Below are positions 42,824-50,950 of a stretch of 64,000 nucleotides of DNA, in pieces (within the stretch, counting starts at the first letter, position 1; the number at the start of each line of letters is the position of its first letter). The notes under the pieces were generated by a model, which worked only from the letters and a program-made list of their open reading frames with translations, did not search any database and was not told where the DNA came from. Made by a program: the position numbers and the translations under genes. The stretch covers positions 62,001-126,000 of the forward strand of contig NZ_JAGSYI010000005.1 in assembly GCF_025685625.1 (NCBI RefSeq), read 5' to 3'. Source of the DNA: Acidicapsa acidisoli (GTDB lineage Bacteria; Acidobacteriota; Terriglobia; Terriglobales; Acidobacteriaceae).

Positions 42824-43837
42824 ATGAAAAAAATAGGCGTTCTGTTTGGAATGGAAAACAGCTTTCCCGGTGCATTGGTAGAGCGAATCAACTCCCTGCA
42901 CGTCGACGGCATCACAGCCGAGTTTGTCGAGACCAGCGCCGTCCATCTCGACAAAGCCCCACCCTATTCCGTGATCGTCGACCGCATCTCGCACGACATT
43001 CCTTTCTATCGTGCCTATCTCAAGCACGCCGCCCTCAACGGAACGGTGATCATCAACAATCCCTTCTGGTGGTCCGCCGACGACAAGTTCTTCAACTATT
43101 CGCTCGCCGATAAGATGGGTGTCGCAATTCCTCCAACCGTAATCCTGCCACACAAGAAACACCCCGAGGGCACGACGGATCGGTCGATGCGCAACCTCGA
43201 ATACCCGCTCAACTGGGATGCTGTTTTCAACTACGTCGGCGAACACGGCTTCATGAAACCAGTCGATGGTGGCGGTTGGCGCGACGTCTATCACATCCAC
43301 AATCGCGAAGAGTTCTTCCACGCCTACGACCAGTCGCGCGACCTCTGCATGCTGTATCAAAAGGCCGTCGATTTCAAAGAGTATTTCCGCTGTTACGTCG
43401 TCGGCCAGAAGAAGGTCCACATCATGCCTTACGACCCGCGTAATCCGCACCACGAACGCTACATCCTGAATCCGCCAAAGTACGACAAGAAGCTGCTCAA
43501 GCGGGTTGAGCAGGATGCCTTGAAACTCTGCCAGGCCCTCGGCTATGACCTGAACACCGTCGAGTTCGCCGTCGAAAACGGCATTCCCTACGCCATCGAC
43601 TTCATGAATCCTGCACCCGATGCCGACCTGCACTCAGTCGGTGAAGCAAACTTCGAGTGGATCGTTTCAGAGGTTGCAGCGCTGGCTATCGCGAAGGCCC
43701 AAAAGGCTCCTCACGTTCTCGAACTGCGCTGGTCAGCTTTTCTCGGCGCCACTCCAGCGCCTGCTCCAAAGCTGAAAAAGAAGTCGCCCGCGAAGAAGAA
43801 AGCCAAGGCCGAACGAGCCGAAGTCGGCGTTGGATAA
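42824..43837 (+). CDS. ATP-grasp-type ligase-like protein with lysine-rich C-terminal tail
   Basis: Putative carboxylate-amine or amide-forming ligase, 337 residues. The N-terminal MKKIGVLFGMENSFPGALVERI and the region FMKPVDGGGWRDVYHI (residues about 144-160) suggest an ATP-grasp fold. Metal and ATP ligands are probable in VEFAVENGIPYAIDFMNPAPD (about 246-266). The last about 30 residues are Lys/Ala-rich (LKKKSPAKKKAKAERAE), like histone-H1 tails; they may bind nucleic acid or simply be disordered. The substrate is unknown. A carboxylate-amine ligase gene lies 3 kb away on the same strand. Confidence 0.78.
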   Translation: MKKIGVLFGMENSFPGALVERINSLHVDGITAEFVETSAVHLDKAPPYSVIVDRISHDIPFYRAYLKHAALNGTVIINNPFWWSADDKFFNYSLADKMGVAIPPTVILPHKKHPEGTTDRSMRNLEYPLNWDAVFNYVGEHGFMKPVDGGGWRDVYHIHNREEFFHAYDQSRDLCMLYQKAVDFKEYFRCYVVGQKKVHIMPYDPRNPHHERYILNPPKYDKKLLKRVEQDALKLCQALGYDLNTVEFAVENGIPYAIDFMNPAPDADLHSVGEANFEWIVSEVAALAIAKAQKAPHVLELRWSAFLGATPAPAPKLKKKSPAKKKAKAERAEVGVG

Positions 43838-43846
43838 CGGTGTGAT

Positions 43847-45352
43847 CTATAACTGGCCCGTGGCCGCTAACTGCCCGTACCAGAGGCCGGAGTCTTTGAC
43901 GACTCGTTTCTGGCTGCGGTAATCCACATAAGTCAGCCCGTAGCGTTGGGTGTAACCATCCGTCCATTCGAAGTTATCCAACAGGCTCCATGCATGATAG
44001 GCACGCACCCTGGCTCCATCGTGAATGGCGCGCGCCAGCTCGCTCAAGTGCCCGCGAAAGAATGCTATTCTTCGCGTATCCGGCACATGCCCACCCTCAG
44101 CGTCGTAAGGAGTGTCGTTGTAACAACAGCCGCTCTCTGTAATTTCGATAATCGGCTTGTTGTATTCGCGGGTAATCTGCATCACTAAGTCATAAATTCC
44201 ATGAGGATAGATTTCCAACCCAGCTTCAGTTAGTGGATGGTCGGTTGGCATAATCGCGTGAAAGCGCGTGTAGGGATCGCGCCCATTTGCATCCGGTGCG
44301 TCCGACTCCGTCTCGGTGCCAAATCGCGCCGGGCCTGCGGAGCCGGTGTTCTTAGCATCCGAAATAACTCGCCGGGTGTAGTAATGGAATCCAACCCAAT
44401 CCAGCGGCGCCTTCATGATCTTGTCATCGCCGGCTTTATATCCCATCAGTTCAAATGGAGTTTCGCCCACAAACGCCTTCGGATACTCGCCTTTCATCGC
44501 GGCTTCGAGGAAATAGAGGTTATTCATGGCGTGGTAACGCGCAGTCGCCGCAATATCGGCTTCGCTGTCGGTCTTTGGATAACCCGGAGCCATGCTGTAG
44601 GCGCTGCCTACTGTTGCCTTGGAAGAAGCGGCTTTGATAGCTCGCGAACACTCGCCCTGCGCCAGCGCCACGGTGTGCGCGGCCTTGATAAACAGCCCAT
44701 ATTCGGCGCGGCCCGGCGGATGAATGCCGATTCCGTAACCATAGTAAGTAAAGGCCCACGGCATATTGAATGGAGCCCAAACAGCGATGCGGTCGCCGAG
44801 AGCTTTGGCTAAGATTCCGGCGTAATCAGCGAAGTAGCCGGCAAGATCGCGGTTGGGCCAGCCGCCACGGTCTTCGAGGCCTTGCGGCAGGTCCCAGTGA
44901 TAGAGCGTGCAGAATGGCCGAATGCCCGCTTCCAGCAGAGCATCGACGTAGCGGCTGTAGTAATCCAGCCCCTTTGGATTGGCTGGGCCTGTGCCCGATG
45001 GCTGAATGCGCGACCAGGAGATAGAGAAGCGGCCGCTCTTCTGATTGAGTTGTTTCAGAATGGCGATATCTTCGCGGTATCGATGATAGGAGTCGCAGGC
45101 GACATCGCCGGTCGCTGCGCCTTTGATCTTGCCGACAGTATGCGTGTAGCGATCCCAGATCGATTCGGCCTTACCGTCCTCATCCCATGCGCCTTCGATC
45201 TGATAGGAAGCAGTCGCCATGCCCCAAAGGAAATCCTTCGGAAATTGCGCTCTGGATTCAGCGAAAGCATGGCGCGACAACAGCGAACCAGCGGCTAAGG
45301 CTGAAGAAGCGGCAAGAAAGCGGCGTCGATCCAGTTGATCAAGTTGATCCAT
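43847..45352 (-). CDS. GH1-family protein, Tat-exported, with altered acid/base residue
   Basis: Glycoside hydrolase family 1 fold of 501 residues. A Tat signal (DRRRFLAASSALAAGSLLS, residues 8-26) directs it to the periplasm. Fold signatures are FLWGMATASYQIEGAWDEDG, RFSISWSRIQPSG and CTLYHWDLPQGLEDRGGW. The nucleophile motif is present as EITESG (Glu406, with Ser407 in place of the usual Asn). The acid/base motif TFNEP reads APFNMP, so the catalytic Glu is Met197 (codon at 44762-44764). It is probably not an ordinary beta-glucosidase and may be a pseudoenzyme, lectin-like binder or transglycosidase. It is downstream of alkB, 80 bp apart. Confidence 0.88.
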   Translation of the reverse strand: MDQLDQLDRRRFLAASSALAAGSLLSRHAFAESRAQFPKDFLWGMATASYQIEGAWDEDGKAESIWDRYTHTVGKIKGAATGDVACDSYHRYREDIAILKQLNQKSGRFSISWSRIQPSGTGPANPKGLDYYSRYVDALLEAGIRPFCTLYHWDLPQGLEDRGGWPNRDLAGYFADYAGILAKALGDRIAVWAPFNMPWAFTYYGYGIGIHPPGRAEYGLFIKAAHTVALAQGECSRAIKAASSKATVGSAYSMAPGYPKTDSEADIAATARYHAMNNLYFLEAAMKGEYPKAFVGETPFELMGYKAGDDKIMKAPLDWVGFHYYTRRVISDAKNTGSAGPARFGTETESDAPDANGRDPYTRFHAIMPTDHPLTEAGLEIYPHGIYDLVMQITREYNKPIIEITESGCCYNDTPYDAEGGHVPDTRRIAFFRGHLSELARAIHDGARVRAYHAWSLLDNFEWTDGYTQRYGLTYVDYRSQKRVVKDSGLWYGQLAATGQL

Positions 45353-45432
45353 GAAAACCTCTCCATGGATCGGGAATCTTAGCAGCGGTAGATAGCGTAG
45401 TCAAACGTTTTACTTAGGTCGCATGAAACTAG

Positions 45433-46065
45433 CTAGGCGATTTTGCGGAAGGTCAGGTTATAGCGATATGGACCAGTAAGTGGATGGCAGCCGGGTTTTA
45501 GCGGCTGTACGCCATGGAAGCGCATCCGCGATGGGCCTCCCCAGACGATCACGTCGCCATGTTCGAGCAGGATGCGGCGGGGCTTGTCGATGCGCTGCAG
45601 GCCGCCAAGCAGGAAGATGCATTCGAGCCCGAAGGAGACAGAGACGATTGGCTGCTGCAGGTCGCATTCGTGCCGGTCCTGATGCAAGCCGAGCTTGGTG
45701 CCTGCCTGATAGCGATTGACGTGGCAGGCATCTGGGCGAAAGCGCGGAAAGCCCGAGCGCACTGCGCACCGGATCGCGAAATCATAGAGCAATCGGGGCA
45801 TGGGCGGCCATGAGAGGACGCGCTGGGGATTGTTCGGGTCCCAGCGGTTAGCGAAGGCGCGGGGATCGCCGCAATCTGTCACCATAACCCCCATCGGCAG
45901 ACCACTTGGAGTTACAGCGTGGTGTAGAGGCGCTGCAGCGATGATGGTTTCGACTGCGGCGAAGAACTCCTTGTCCTCGGGGAGAGCCAATCCGCGCATC
46001 AGGACCGCGCCCGGAAAGACTTCCTCGTGTGTTGGCTCCACTTCGAGCTGGGAGAAGAGGTTCAT
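45433..46065 (-). CDS. alkB: Alpha-ketoglutarate-dependent dioxygenase AlkB
   Basis: Repairs 1-methyladenine and 3-methylcytosine in DNA by oxidative demethylation. The Fe(II) ligands are His128 and Asp130 (LHQD) and His184 (RFHGV). The 2-oxoglutarate site is the RYNLTFR motif (Arg201 and Arg207). The nucleotide-recognition lid residues near the N-terminus (residues about 55-80: LPMGVMVTDCGD) fit the E. coli type. Length 210 is normal. It is minus-strand, upstream of the GH1 gene; no ada gene is nearby. Confidence 0.95.
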   Translation of the reverse strand: MNLFSQLEVEPTHEEVFPGAVLMRGLALPEDKEFFAAVETIIAAAPLHHAVTPSGLPMGVMVTDCGDPRAFANRWDPNNPQRVLSWPPMPRLLYDFAIRCAVRSGFPRFRPDACHVNRYQAGTKLGLHQDRHECDLQQPIVSVSFGLECIFLLGGLQRIDKPRRILLEHGDVIVWGGPSRMRFHGVQPLKPGCHPLTGPYRYNLTFRKIA

Positions 46066-46530
46066 CGCTTCACTCTTTAAGAATAAACCAAAAGGCGAAA
46101 ATTAGGCGAAAATAATTTACGTCAGAGGATTCGTGATTTGAGGGCGGCCTGCTGCGTCCCCACGAAGTTCCTTCCGGACGGGCGGATATTGCGCGGATCA
46201 AGCGGGTCAAGAGGATCAATCTGTCGAGGTCTAGAACTGGAAAGCGGGGCCCGGCTTGCGGACAATCTATGATCTGGCCGCGGCTCTGGGCGTCACAATT
46301 TCAGAGCTTACGCCTGGGGTGAACTGAGCTACCGGACAGTCATCTTTTGCAGCTCATCCATTTCGCTGACTCGCAGGAAAACCGGGCAAAGAAATACTGC
46401 CAACCAGAACACACTTTAACCATAAATTACTGGAAAGTCATGGCCCTCTGGCTTTGGTGAGCGACCTAATAGGTCAGAGACCTAGCCTCCGCCGCCAAGA
46501 GACGGGATGCTCGACGAAGACGATGGCTGA
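46066..46530. other. Intergenic region with a decayed XRE-type remnant and no intact gene
   Basis: There is no long convincing frame. It starts with a short direct repeat (AGGCGAAAAT twice near 46094-46112). A fragment resembling the C-terminal half of an XRE helix-turn-helix domain is at 46235-46327. The remainder shows nothing recognisable. Confidence 0.6.
46235..46327 (+). pseudogene. Remnant of an XRE-family helix-turn-helix regulator
   Basis: Translation in frame gives NWKAGPGLRTIYDLAAALGV and then TISELTPGVN before a stop. This resembles the second half of an XRE domain (the Gly-Pro-x-LRTIYxLAxALGVxxxEL pattern). An in-frame stop lies just upstream, and the N-terminal half is not found in frame, so the gene is broken. 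Confidence 0.45.
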
Positions 46531-46710
46531 CTACCCGACCCTCAGGCGCATATATTTTTCTTCACAGCAATCCCGCTTACAGATATAGAAGGCGTTGCTC
46601 TGAAGAATCATGATTGATTTCAAGTCATGCTTTCCGCACATTGCGCATTGAACAACAGGTTCGGACGACCAGGCAAAGAAAGACTTCAGAACAGCATACA
46701 GTTCAGTCAC
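46531..46710 (-). CDS. Small Cys-rich protein, probable zinc ribbon, 59 residues
   Basis: No family recognised. The minus strand reads from a GTG at 46710 with a G-rich ribosome-binding site (GGGGGG, 5 bp upstream) to TAG at 46531. Residues 23-26 are CAMC and residues about 43-48 contain CKRDCC, giving a CxxC-x16-C-x3-CC arrangement that could bind zinc. The start is VTELYAVLKSFFAWSSEP and the tail is YMRLRVG. It lies between alkB and the carboxylate-amine ligase gene. It is a candidate for a small regulator or metal carrier; this is inference. Confidence 0.58.
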   Translation of the reverse strand: MTELYAVLKSFFAWSSEPVVQCAMCGKHDLKSIMILQSNAFYICKRDCCEEKYMRLRVG

Positions 46711-47041
46711 GAGTACCCCCCTGATAGAGTTATTTCCCTCTAGCTTTGATGGGTGAGTCGAAATATTACATAGTTATGACAGTGTCGCGCAAGTGCTGAT
46801 GTGATGACAGATTTGAGTTTCCTGTCGATACTCGGGTTATTCCCAGACGAGCATCTTGACCAACCATTCCTCGGTTCGCTTCTGGGAACACTCGCGCCTG
46901 CGAAACAGGACGAAATGCGGGACGGGCATCGTCGGGTGGAGTTCCCAGTTGCCGGGCTTTTGACGCGGCGTTAGCGGAGAATTTTCCTGTTGCGGCATTA
47001 CAATTGGCGAAAGCTCTGAAAAATGTTCTTCGGGAGATGCA
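46711..47041. other. Intergenic region upstream of the carboxylate-amine ligase gene
   Basis: This 331-bp gap holds the divergent promoters of the small Cys-rich gene and the ligase gene. The ribosome-binding site GGGAG of the ligase gene ends about 6 bp before ATG 47042. The minus strand has two open frames here that look like shadows. Nothing else was recognised. Confidence 0.5.
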
Positions 47042-48148
47042 ATGCGGCCATCGTTCACGCTCGGCATTGAAGAGGAGTACCAGACTATCGATCCGGTGAC
47101 CCGCGATCTGCGCTCTCACATTGCGACGGAGATGCTTTCGCAGGGCAAGATGCGGCTGGAGGAGCGGGTCAAGGCTGAGATGCACCAGTCCGTTGTCGAA
47201 GTCGGCACGCGGGTCTGCGAGAACATCGAGTGCGCCCGCCTGGATCTGTACGACCTGCGGCGGGAGATGATCCGGCTGGCGAAGGAAAACAACCTGACGC
47301 TGGTGGCTGGGGCGACGCATCCTTTTGCGGATTGGCGGACGCAGGAGATTTATCCCGATCCGCGCTATCGCCAGGTGGTGAAGGATCTGCAGTTAGTTGC
47401 GCGGTCCAACCTGATCTTTGGGTTGCATGTGCATGTGGGGATCGAGGATCGCGAAGTGGCGATTCGGATCATGAATTCGATGCGCTACTTTCTGCCGCAT
47501 ATCATGGCGCTAACGACCAATTCTCCCTTCTGGCTTGGGCTTAATACCGGGTACAAGGGTTATCGGGCGAAGGTATTCGAGAACTTCCCGCGCACTGGCA
47601 TTCCGGACGCGTTTGCGAGTTATTCGGAGTACGACAACTATGTGAATCTGCTGGTGAAGACGAACTGCATCGATAACGGGAAGAAGATTTGGTGGGATAT
47701 TCGTCCGCATCCTTACTTCAGCACGATTGAGGTGAGGGCCTGCGATATTCCGCTGCGCGCGTCGGAGTCGATTGCCGTTGCCGCGTTGATCCAGGCTACG
47801 GCTGCGTATCTTTATCGATTGCATGAGTCGAATCAGGACTTTCGCCAGTACGCACGGCCCTTGCTGATGGAGAACAAGTTCCGCGCGGTGCGCTATGGAC
47901 TGGATGGCAATCTGATCGACTTCGGCAAAGAGGCCGAGGTGCCGGAACGTGACCTGATCCGTGAATATCTCGACCTGATAGATCCTGTGGTGGATGAGTT
48001 GGGCAGCCGCACCGCGATCAATGGTGTTCGCCACATACTGGAAACCGGCACTGGCGCTGACCGGCAGCTAGAGGTGTTTGCAAAAACTGGCGACCTCAAA
48101 GCTGTGGTTGACTACATGGCGCAGGAGACTGCGGCCGGGTTGTTTTGA
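47042..48148 (+). CDS. Carboxylate-amine ligase, YbdK / glutamate-cysteine ligase GCS2 family
   Basis: ATP-dependent gamma-glutamyl-type ligase of 368 residues. The start is MRPSFTLGIEEEYQTIDP with the EEEY metal and ATP motif. VEVGTRVC is conserved (residues about 52-59). GLHVHVGIEDREVAIRIMN is the histidine motif, with LTTNSPFWLGLNTGYKGYR and WWDIRPHPYFSTIEVRACD further on. These match the YbdK/GCS2 family; E. coli YbdK has weak glutamate-cysteine ligase activity. A neighbouring ATP-grasp gene and the absence of a gshB gene suggest another amide-forming role. Confidence 0.93.
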   Translation: MRPSFTLGIEEEYQTIDPVTRDLRSHIATEMLSQGKMRLEERVKAEMHQSVVEVGTRVCENIECARLDLYDLRREMIRLAKENNLTLVAGATHPFADWRTQEIYPDPRYRQVVKDLQLVARSNLIFGLHVHVGIEDREVAIRIMNSMRYFLPHIMALTTNSPFWLGLNTGYKGYRAKVFENFPRTGIPDAFASYSEYDNYVNLLVKTNCIDNGKKIWWDIRPHPYFSTIEVRACDIPLRASESIAVAALIQATAAYLYRLHESNQDFRQYARPLLMENKFRAVRYGLDGNLIDFGKEAEVPERDLIREYLDLIDPVVDELGSRTAINGVRHILETGTGADRQLEVFAKTGDLKAVVDYMAQETAAGLF

Positions 48149-48631
48149 GCGGGCGATCCAGCGGGATATTGGCGCGGAAACATGGAATGCTACTACCCGG
48201 GGGTAGGGGGGTACTACATTTTTCCTCGTAAGCCATTTGTATTCTGCCAGTTGTACAACAAATTATGCCGCTAAAATGCCGTTTTATGGGCGTTTAATGC
48301 GCTTAAAAAGCACAATAAAATTCCCTCCCTGAAGATATTGGCAGGGCAGTTCGGTCGAAGATCAGGCCCGCGAAATACTGGCGCCTGACTTCAGTGTGCC
48401 CGATTGGCAAGTAATTCTACGCAAGTTGGGTCTGGGGCTGAAAACGCTCTGAGCTCTGCGTGGCGCAACTTGAGCCGTGATTGGATTGTGCCTGAATGAG
48501 TGACAGGGGGAGCTCAGGACATCGGAATTTGAGATCGCTTCTAAAGTCCTTATCCAGAAAGTCAACAGAGGCAACGGATTGCGTGTGACTTGAGAAATTA
48601 GGCGCCAGAGAAGAAGGATTTTCTGAATCGC
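48149..48631. other. Intergenic region, AT-rich, no gene recognised
   Basis: Most of a 550-bp gap. Close to the ligase stop is a G-rich stretch at 48193-48221 (ACTACCCGGGGGTAGGGG pattern) that could fold. A 100-bp AT-rich tract follows at about 48230-48330. No promoter was identified with confidence. The reverse frame at 48362-48574 is open over 70 codons, but its composition is not gene-like. Confidence 0.5.
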
Positions 48632-48647
48632 TAGACCGACCGGTCTA
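48632..48647. promoter_or_regulatory. Candidate TetR-type operator upstream of the SDR gene
   Basis: TAGACC, GACC and GGTCTA form a perfect 6-bp inverted repeat with a 4-bp spacer, 52 bp upstream of the SDR start. This arm pattern resembles operators of several TetR repressors (NemR-like type). The TetR gene is downstream in the same cluster, so autoregulation through this site is plausible. Confidence 0.6.
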
Positions 48648-48698
48648 CTCTATCAATGCGGCACGAAAAAAATCCCGGAAATTCAGGAGTATTACACC

Positions 48699-49493
48699 AT
48701 GTCAGCACTCAAAGGCACAGCGCTTATCACGGGCGCTTCTACCGGCATCGGCGCTGTCTACGCTGATCGCTTTGCAAAACGCGGTTACGATCTTATTCTT
48801 GTTGCTCGCAGCGAGGAGAAGCTCGCTGAAGTTGCCGCACGATTGAAGTCCACCGGCCGCAGGATCGAGACGATCTCTGCCGACCTAACGAAGAAGGAAG
48901 ACGTTCAGCGCGTGGCAGAGCGATTGAGCACCGATCCCACAATCACTGCGCTAGTTAACAACGCCGGTGCGGCCAGCGTAGCGAAGCTGCTCGACGCAAA
49001 GATCGACGATCTCGAGGACATGATCTATCTAAATGTCATCGCGTTGACGCGGTTGGCCCATGCCGCTCTGCCGGGTTTCGTGGCGCGCAAAAACGGACTT
49101 CTCATCAACATCGCCTCTGTCGTCGCCCTTGCGCCGGAGCTTCTGAACGGGAGCTACAGCGGCTCCAAGGCTTACGTTGTGAACTTCACGCAAGCACTGA
49201 AGAACGAAGTGGAAGGCAAGGGCGTGACCGTGCAGGCGGTGTTACCGGGAGCGACTGCAACGCCTTTGTGGGAAAAGGCCGGCCGCCCGGTAGAGCATCT
49301 GCCGAGCGAGATCGTGATGACGGCTGAGGATATGGTGAATGCAGCCCTCGCCGGCCTCGACCGGCATGAGCTGATTACCATTCCATCTCTACCTGATGTT
49401 GCGGACTGGGAGAAGTACGAGGCGGCACGCAAAGCCCTGGGTCCGAACCTTTCCCGTCAGAAACCGGCGGCTCGTTATGGGATTCAGTGCTGA
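48699..49493 (+). CDS. Short-chain dehydrogenase/reductase
   Basis: NAD(P)-dependent oxidoreductase of 264 residues. The nucleotide-binding motif is TGASTGIGAVYADRFAKRG. LVNNAGAA is the NNAG stretch, and SYSGSKAYVVNFTQ contains the catalytic Tyr and Lys. GVTVQAVLPGATATPLW is the usual following segment. It belongs to the classical YqjQ/DltE-like SDR group. It is preceded by a TetR-type operator and followed by a TetR gene, with CAGGAG in front of its start. The substrate is unknown. Confidence 0.93.
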   Translation: MSALKGTALITGASTGIGAVYADRFAKRGYDLILVARSEEKLAEVAARLKSTGRRIETISADLTKKEDVQRVAERLSTDPTITALVNNAGAASVAKLLDAKIDDLEDMIYLNVIALTRLAHAALPGFVARKNGLLINIASVVALAPELLNGSYSGSKAYVVNFTQALKNEVEGKGVTVQAVLPGATATPLWEKAGRPVEHLPSEIVMTAEDMVNAALAGLDRHELITIPSLPDVADWEKYEAARKALGPNLSRQKPAARYGIQC

Positions 49494-49595
49494 GCCTGTT
49501 CAGGATGCCTTCTGCCGTTCTGGCTCTCGCTGCTGCGCCGCGAGGGCCATTCGGTCTTTCCACGCCACTCAAGGAAGAGCCGCGAGGAGCCTGTT

Positions 49596-50207
49596 ATGAC
49601 AGAAAAATCGACGCGTGATCGTTTAATCGACGTGGGCCTTACGCTGATGCATCAGAACGGATACAACGCCATCGGGCTGAGCGACATTCTGAAGGCGGCA
49701 GATGTGCCGAAGGGCTCTTTTTATCACCATTTCGGTAGCAAAGAAGACTTTGCCGCGGCTGCGTTGGAAAGGTATGTCGCGCACGAAGGAGAACATACGG
49801 CAACCGTTCTGAACGACTCGAAGACGCCGCCGTTGAAACGCCTGAAGCGTTATTTCAGCGATCTTGTGAAGACCTACGGCCAGAAGGGACGGATTCCCGG
49901 GTGCATGATGGGTCGCTTCACTCTGGAGATGGCGGCGGAAAGTCCACAGTTGAGGAAACAGATCAGCGTCTCTTTCGCGCGTTGGCAAGACAAGATCGCG
50001 GCCGTCGTACAACAGGCGGTCGAACAGAAAGAGCTTCCCGCGGATACAGATCCCGAGTTGCTGGCTGGTTTTCTACTCAACAGCTGGGAAGGAGCGCTCT
50101 TACGTTCTCAGGCAGAAAAGAGTGACGCATCGCTCGAAACCTTCATGCGCTACGTCTTCGATGGCTTGTTGACAAAGGAACCATTGGGCAACGCGGCAAC
50201 CCGCTGA
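49596..50207 (+). CDS. TetR-family repressor (LmrA/NemR/AcuR-like)
   Basis: A 203-residue repressor. The helix-turn-helix is RLIDVGLTLMHQNGYNAIGL, then ILKAADVPKGSFYHHFGSKEDF (residues about 8-52); KGSFYHHF is the recognition segment of this subgroup. The C-terminal core IPGCMMGRFTLEMAAESPQL contains Cys and Met pairs that in NemR-type proteins sense electrophiles; that is family knowledge, not shown here. It lies 102 bp after the SDR gene on the same strand and probably controls it. Confidence 0.93.
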   Translation: MTEKSTRDRLIDVGLTLMHQNGYNAIGLSDILKAADVPKGSFYHHFGSKEDFAAAALERYVAHEGEHTATVLNDSKTPPLKRLKRYFSDLVKTYGQKGRIPGCMMGRFTLEMAAESPQLRKQISVSFARWQDKIAAVVQQAVEQKELPADTDPELLAGFLLNSWEGALLRSQAEKSDASLETFMRYVFDGLLTKEPLGNAATR

Positions 50208-50319
50208 TCGCCTGATTATCAGTGCGTCGCCGAAAGAATCCGGCGGTGCTATTTCATTTACTCGGAGGACGGCTTTCTCAGCCGTCTGACAAACTGTGTT
50301 CACCAACAAGGGAGAAGCA

Positions 50320-50787
50320 ATGTCTACGATTCATCTGCACCATACAACTACCCTCATGCCCGAGCAGTACATAGCCGGGCTCACTGACTTCGGACCGGGC
50401 CGCTCGAAGCTGTTTGGCAACAGCGCCGACGAGTACCTGGAGGTGCATCAGCGAGACCGCACGCATGCTGACGTCACCGAAGGCTCTGGCGGCGTCTGGG
50501 AGCGACTGCATTATGACTGGTCCGATCCTCGCCGCGTCGTTCTCACGACGACAGACTCCAACGTGTGGGGAGGCGCCTCGGGCCACGTTTACACCTTCAC
50601 GCGCCGCCCCAACGGCACTACCGATATTGACGTGGTTGTCGTTCGCGACGGCAAGAACCTCAAGGGGTGGCTGCTAGGCTTCGTGCTTGGGAGCATCGGC
50701 AAGGGCGTTTTGGAAAAGGCGTTTGTAAACAGTGTCAAGGCAATCGAGGCCCGGAACAGCGCGACGAAAGAGGAACGCGCTGCATGA
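50320..50787 (+). CDS. SRPBCC-family (START/Bet v1-like) protein
   Basis: A 155-residue helix-grip-fold protein that usually binds a hydrophobic ligand. ATG 50320 has GGGAG 6 bp upstream. The sequence (FGPGRSKLFGNSADEYLEVH, WERLHYDWSDPRRVVLTTTD) fits polyketide-cyclase/SRPBCC-type proteins. The C-terminal amphipathic helix is VLEKAFVNSVKAIEARN. It lies 112 bp after the TetR gene and may be the third gene of the TetR-controlled cluster. The ligand is unknown. Confidence 0.82.
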   Translation: MSTIHLHHTTTLMPEQYIAGLTDFGPGRSKLFGNSADEYLEVHQRDRTHADVTEGSGGVWERLHYDWSDPRRVVLTTTDSNVWGGASGHVYTFTRRPNGTTDIDVVVVRDGKNLKGWLLGFVLGSIGKGVLEKAFVNSVKAIEARNSATKEERAA

Positions 50788-50888
50788 GGGTACTGGCGAC
50801 TTACAGGCTCCGTGTAACGGGGAAAAGCAGATTCCCTCCGGGAATGACAGACAGAAAGGCAACGGCAAAAGCAACAACGGTTGCAATG

Positions 50889-50921
50889 CACAACAGCCTG
50901 CGGATGCCGCAGGCTGTTGTG
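50889..50921. other. Perfect 15-bp hairpin between convergent genes
   Basis: CACAACAGCCTGCGG, loop ATG, CCGCAGGCTGTTGTG. It lies between the SRPBCC gene and the receptor gene on the other strand, which converge. It could terminate transcription from both sides, although no clear T-tract follows on either strand. Confidence 0.65.
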
Positions 50922-50950
50922 GTCTTGCCGGGTTGTTGTGAGCTGTTCTG

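Noticed and set aside
42650-47041. A defined oriC with DnaA boxes
   Set aside because: Only one weak match (TTATCCAAC near 43976) was seen and it is inside the GH1 gene; no cluster of boxes and no dnaA, so only the skew and parS observations are reported.
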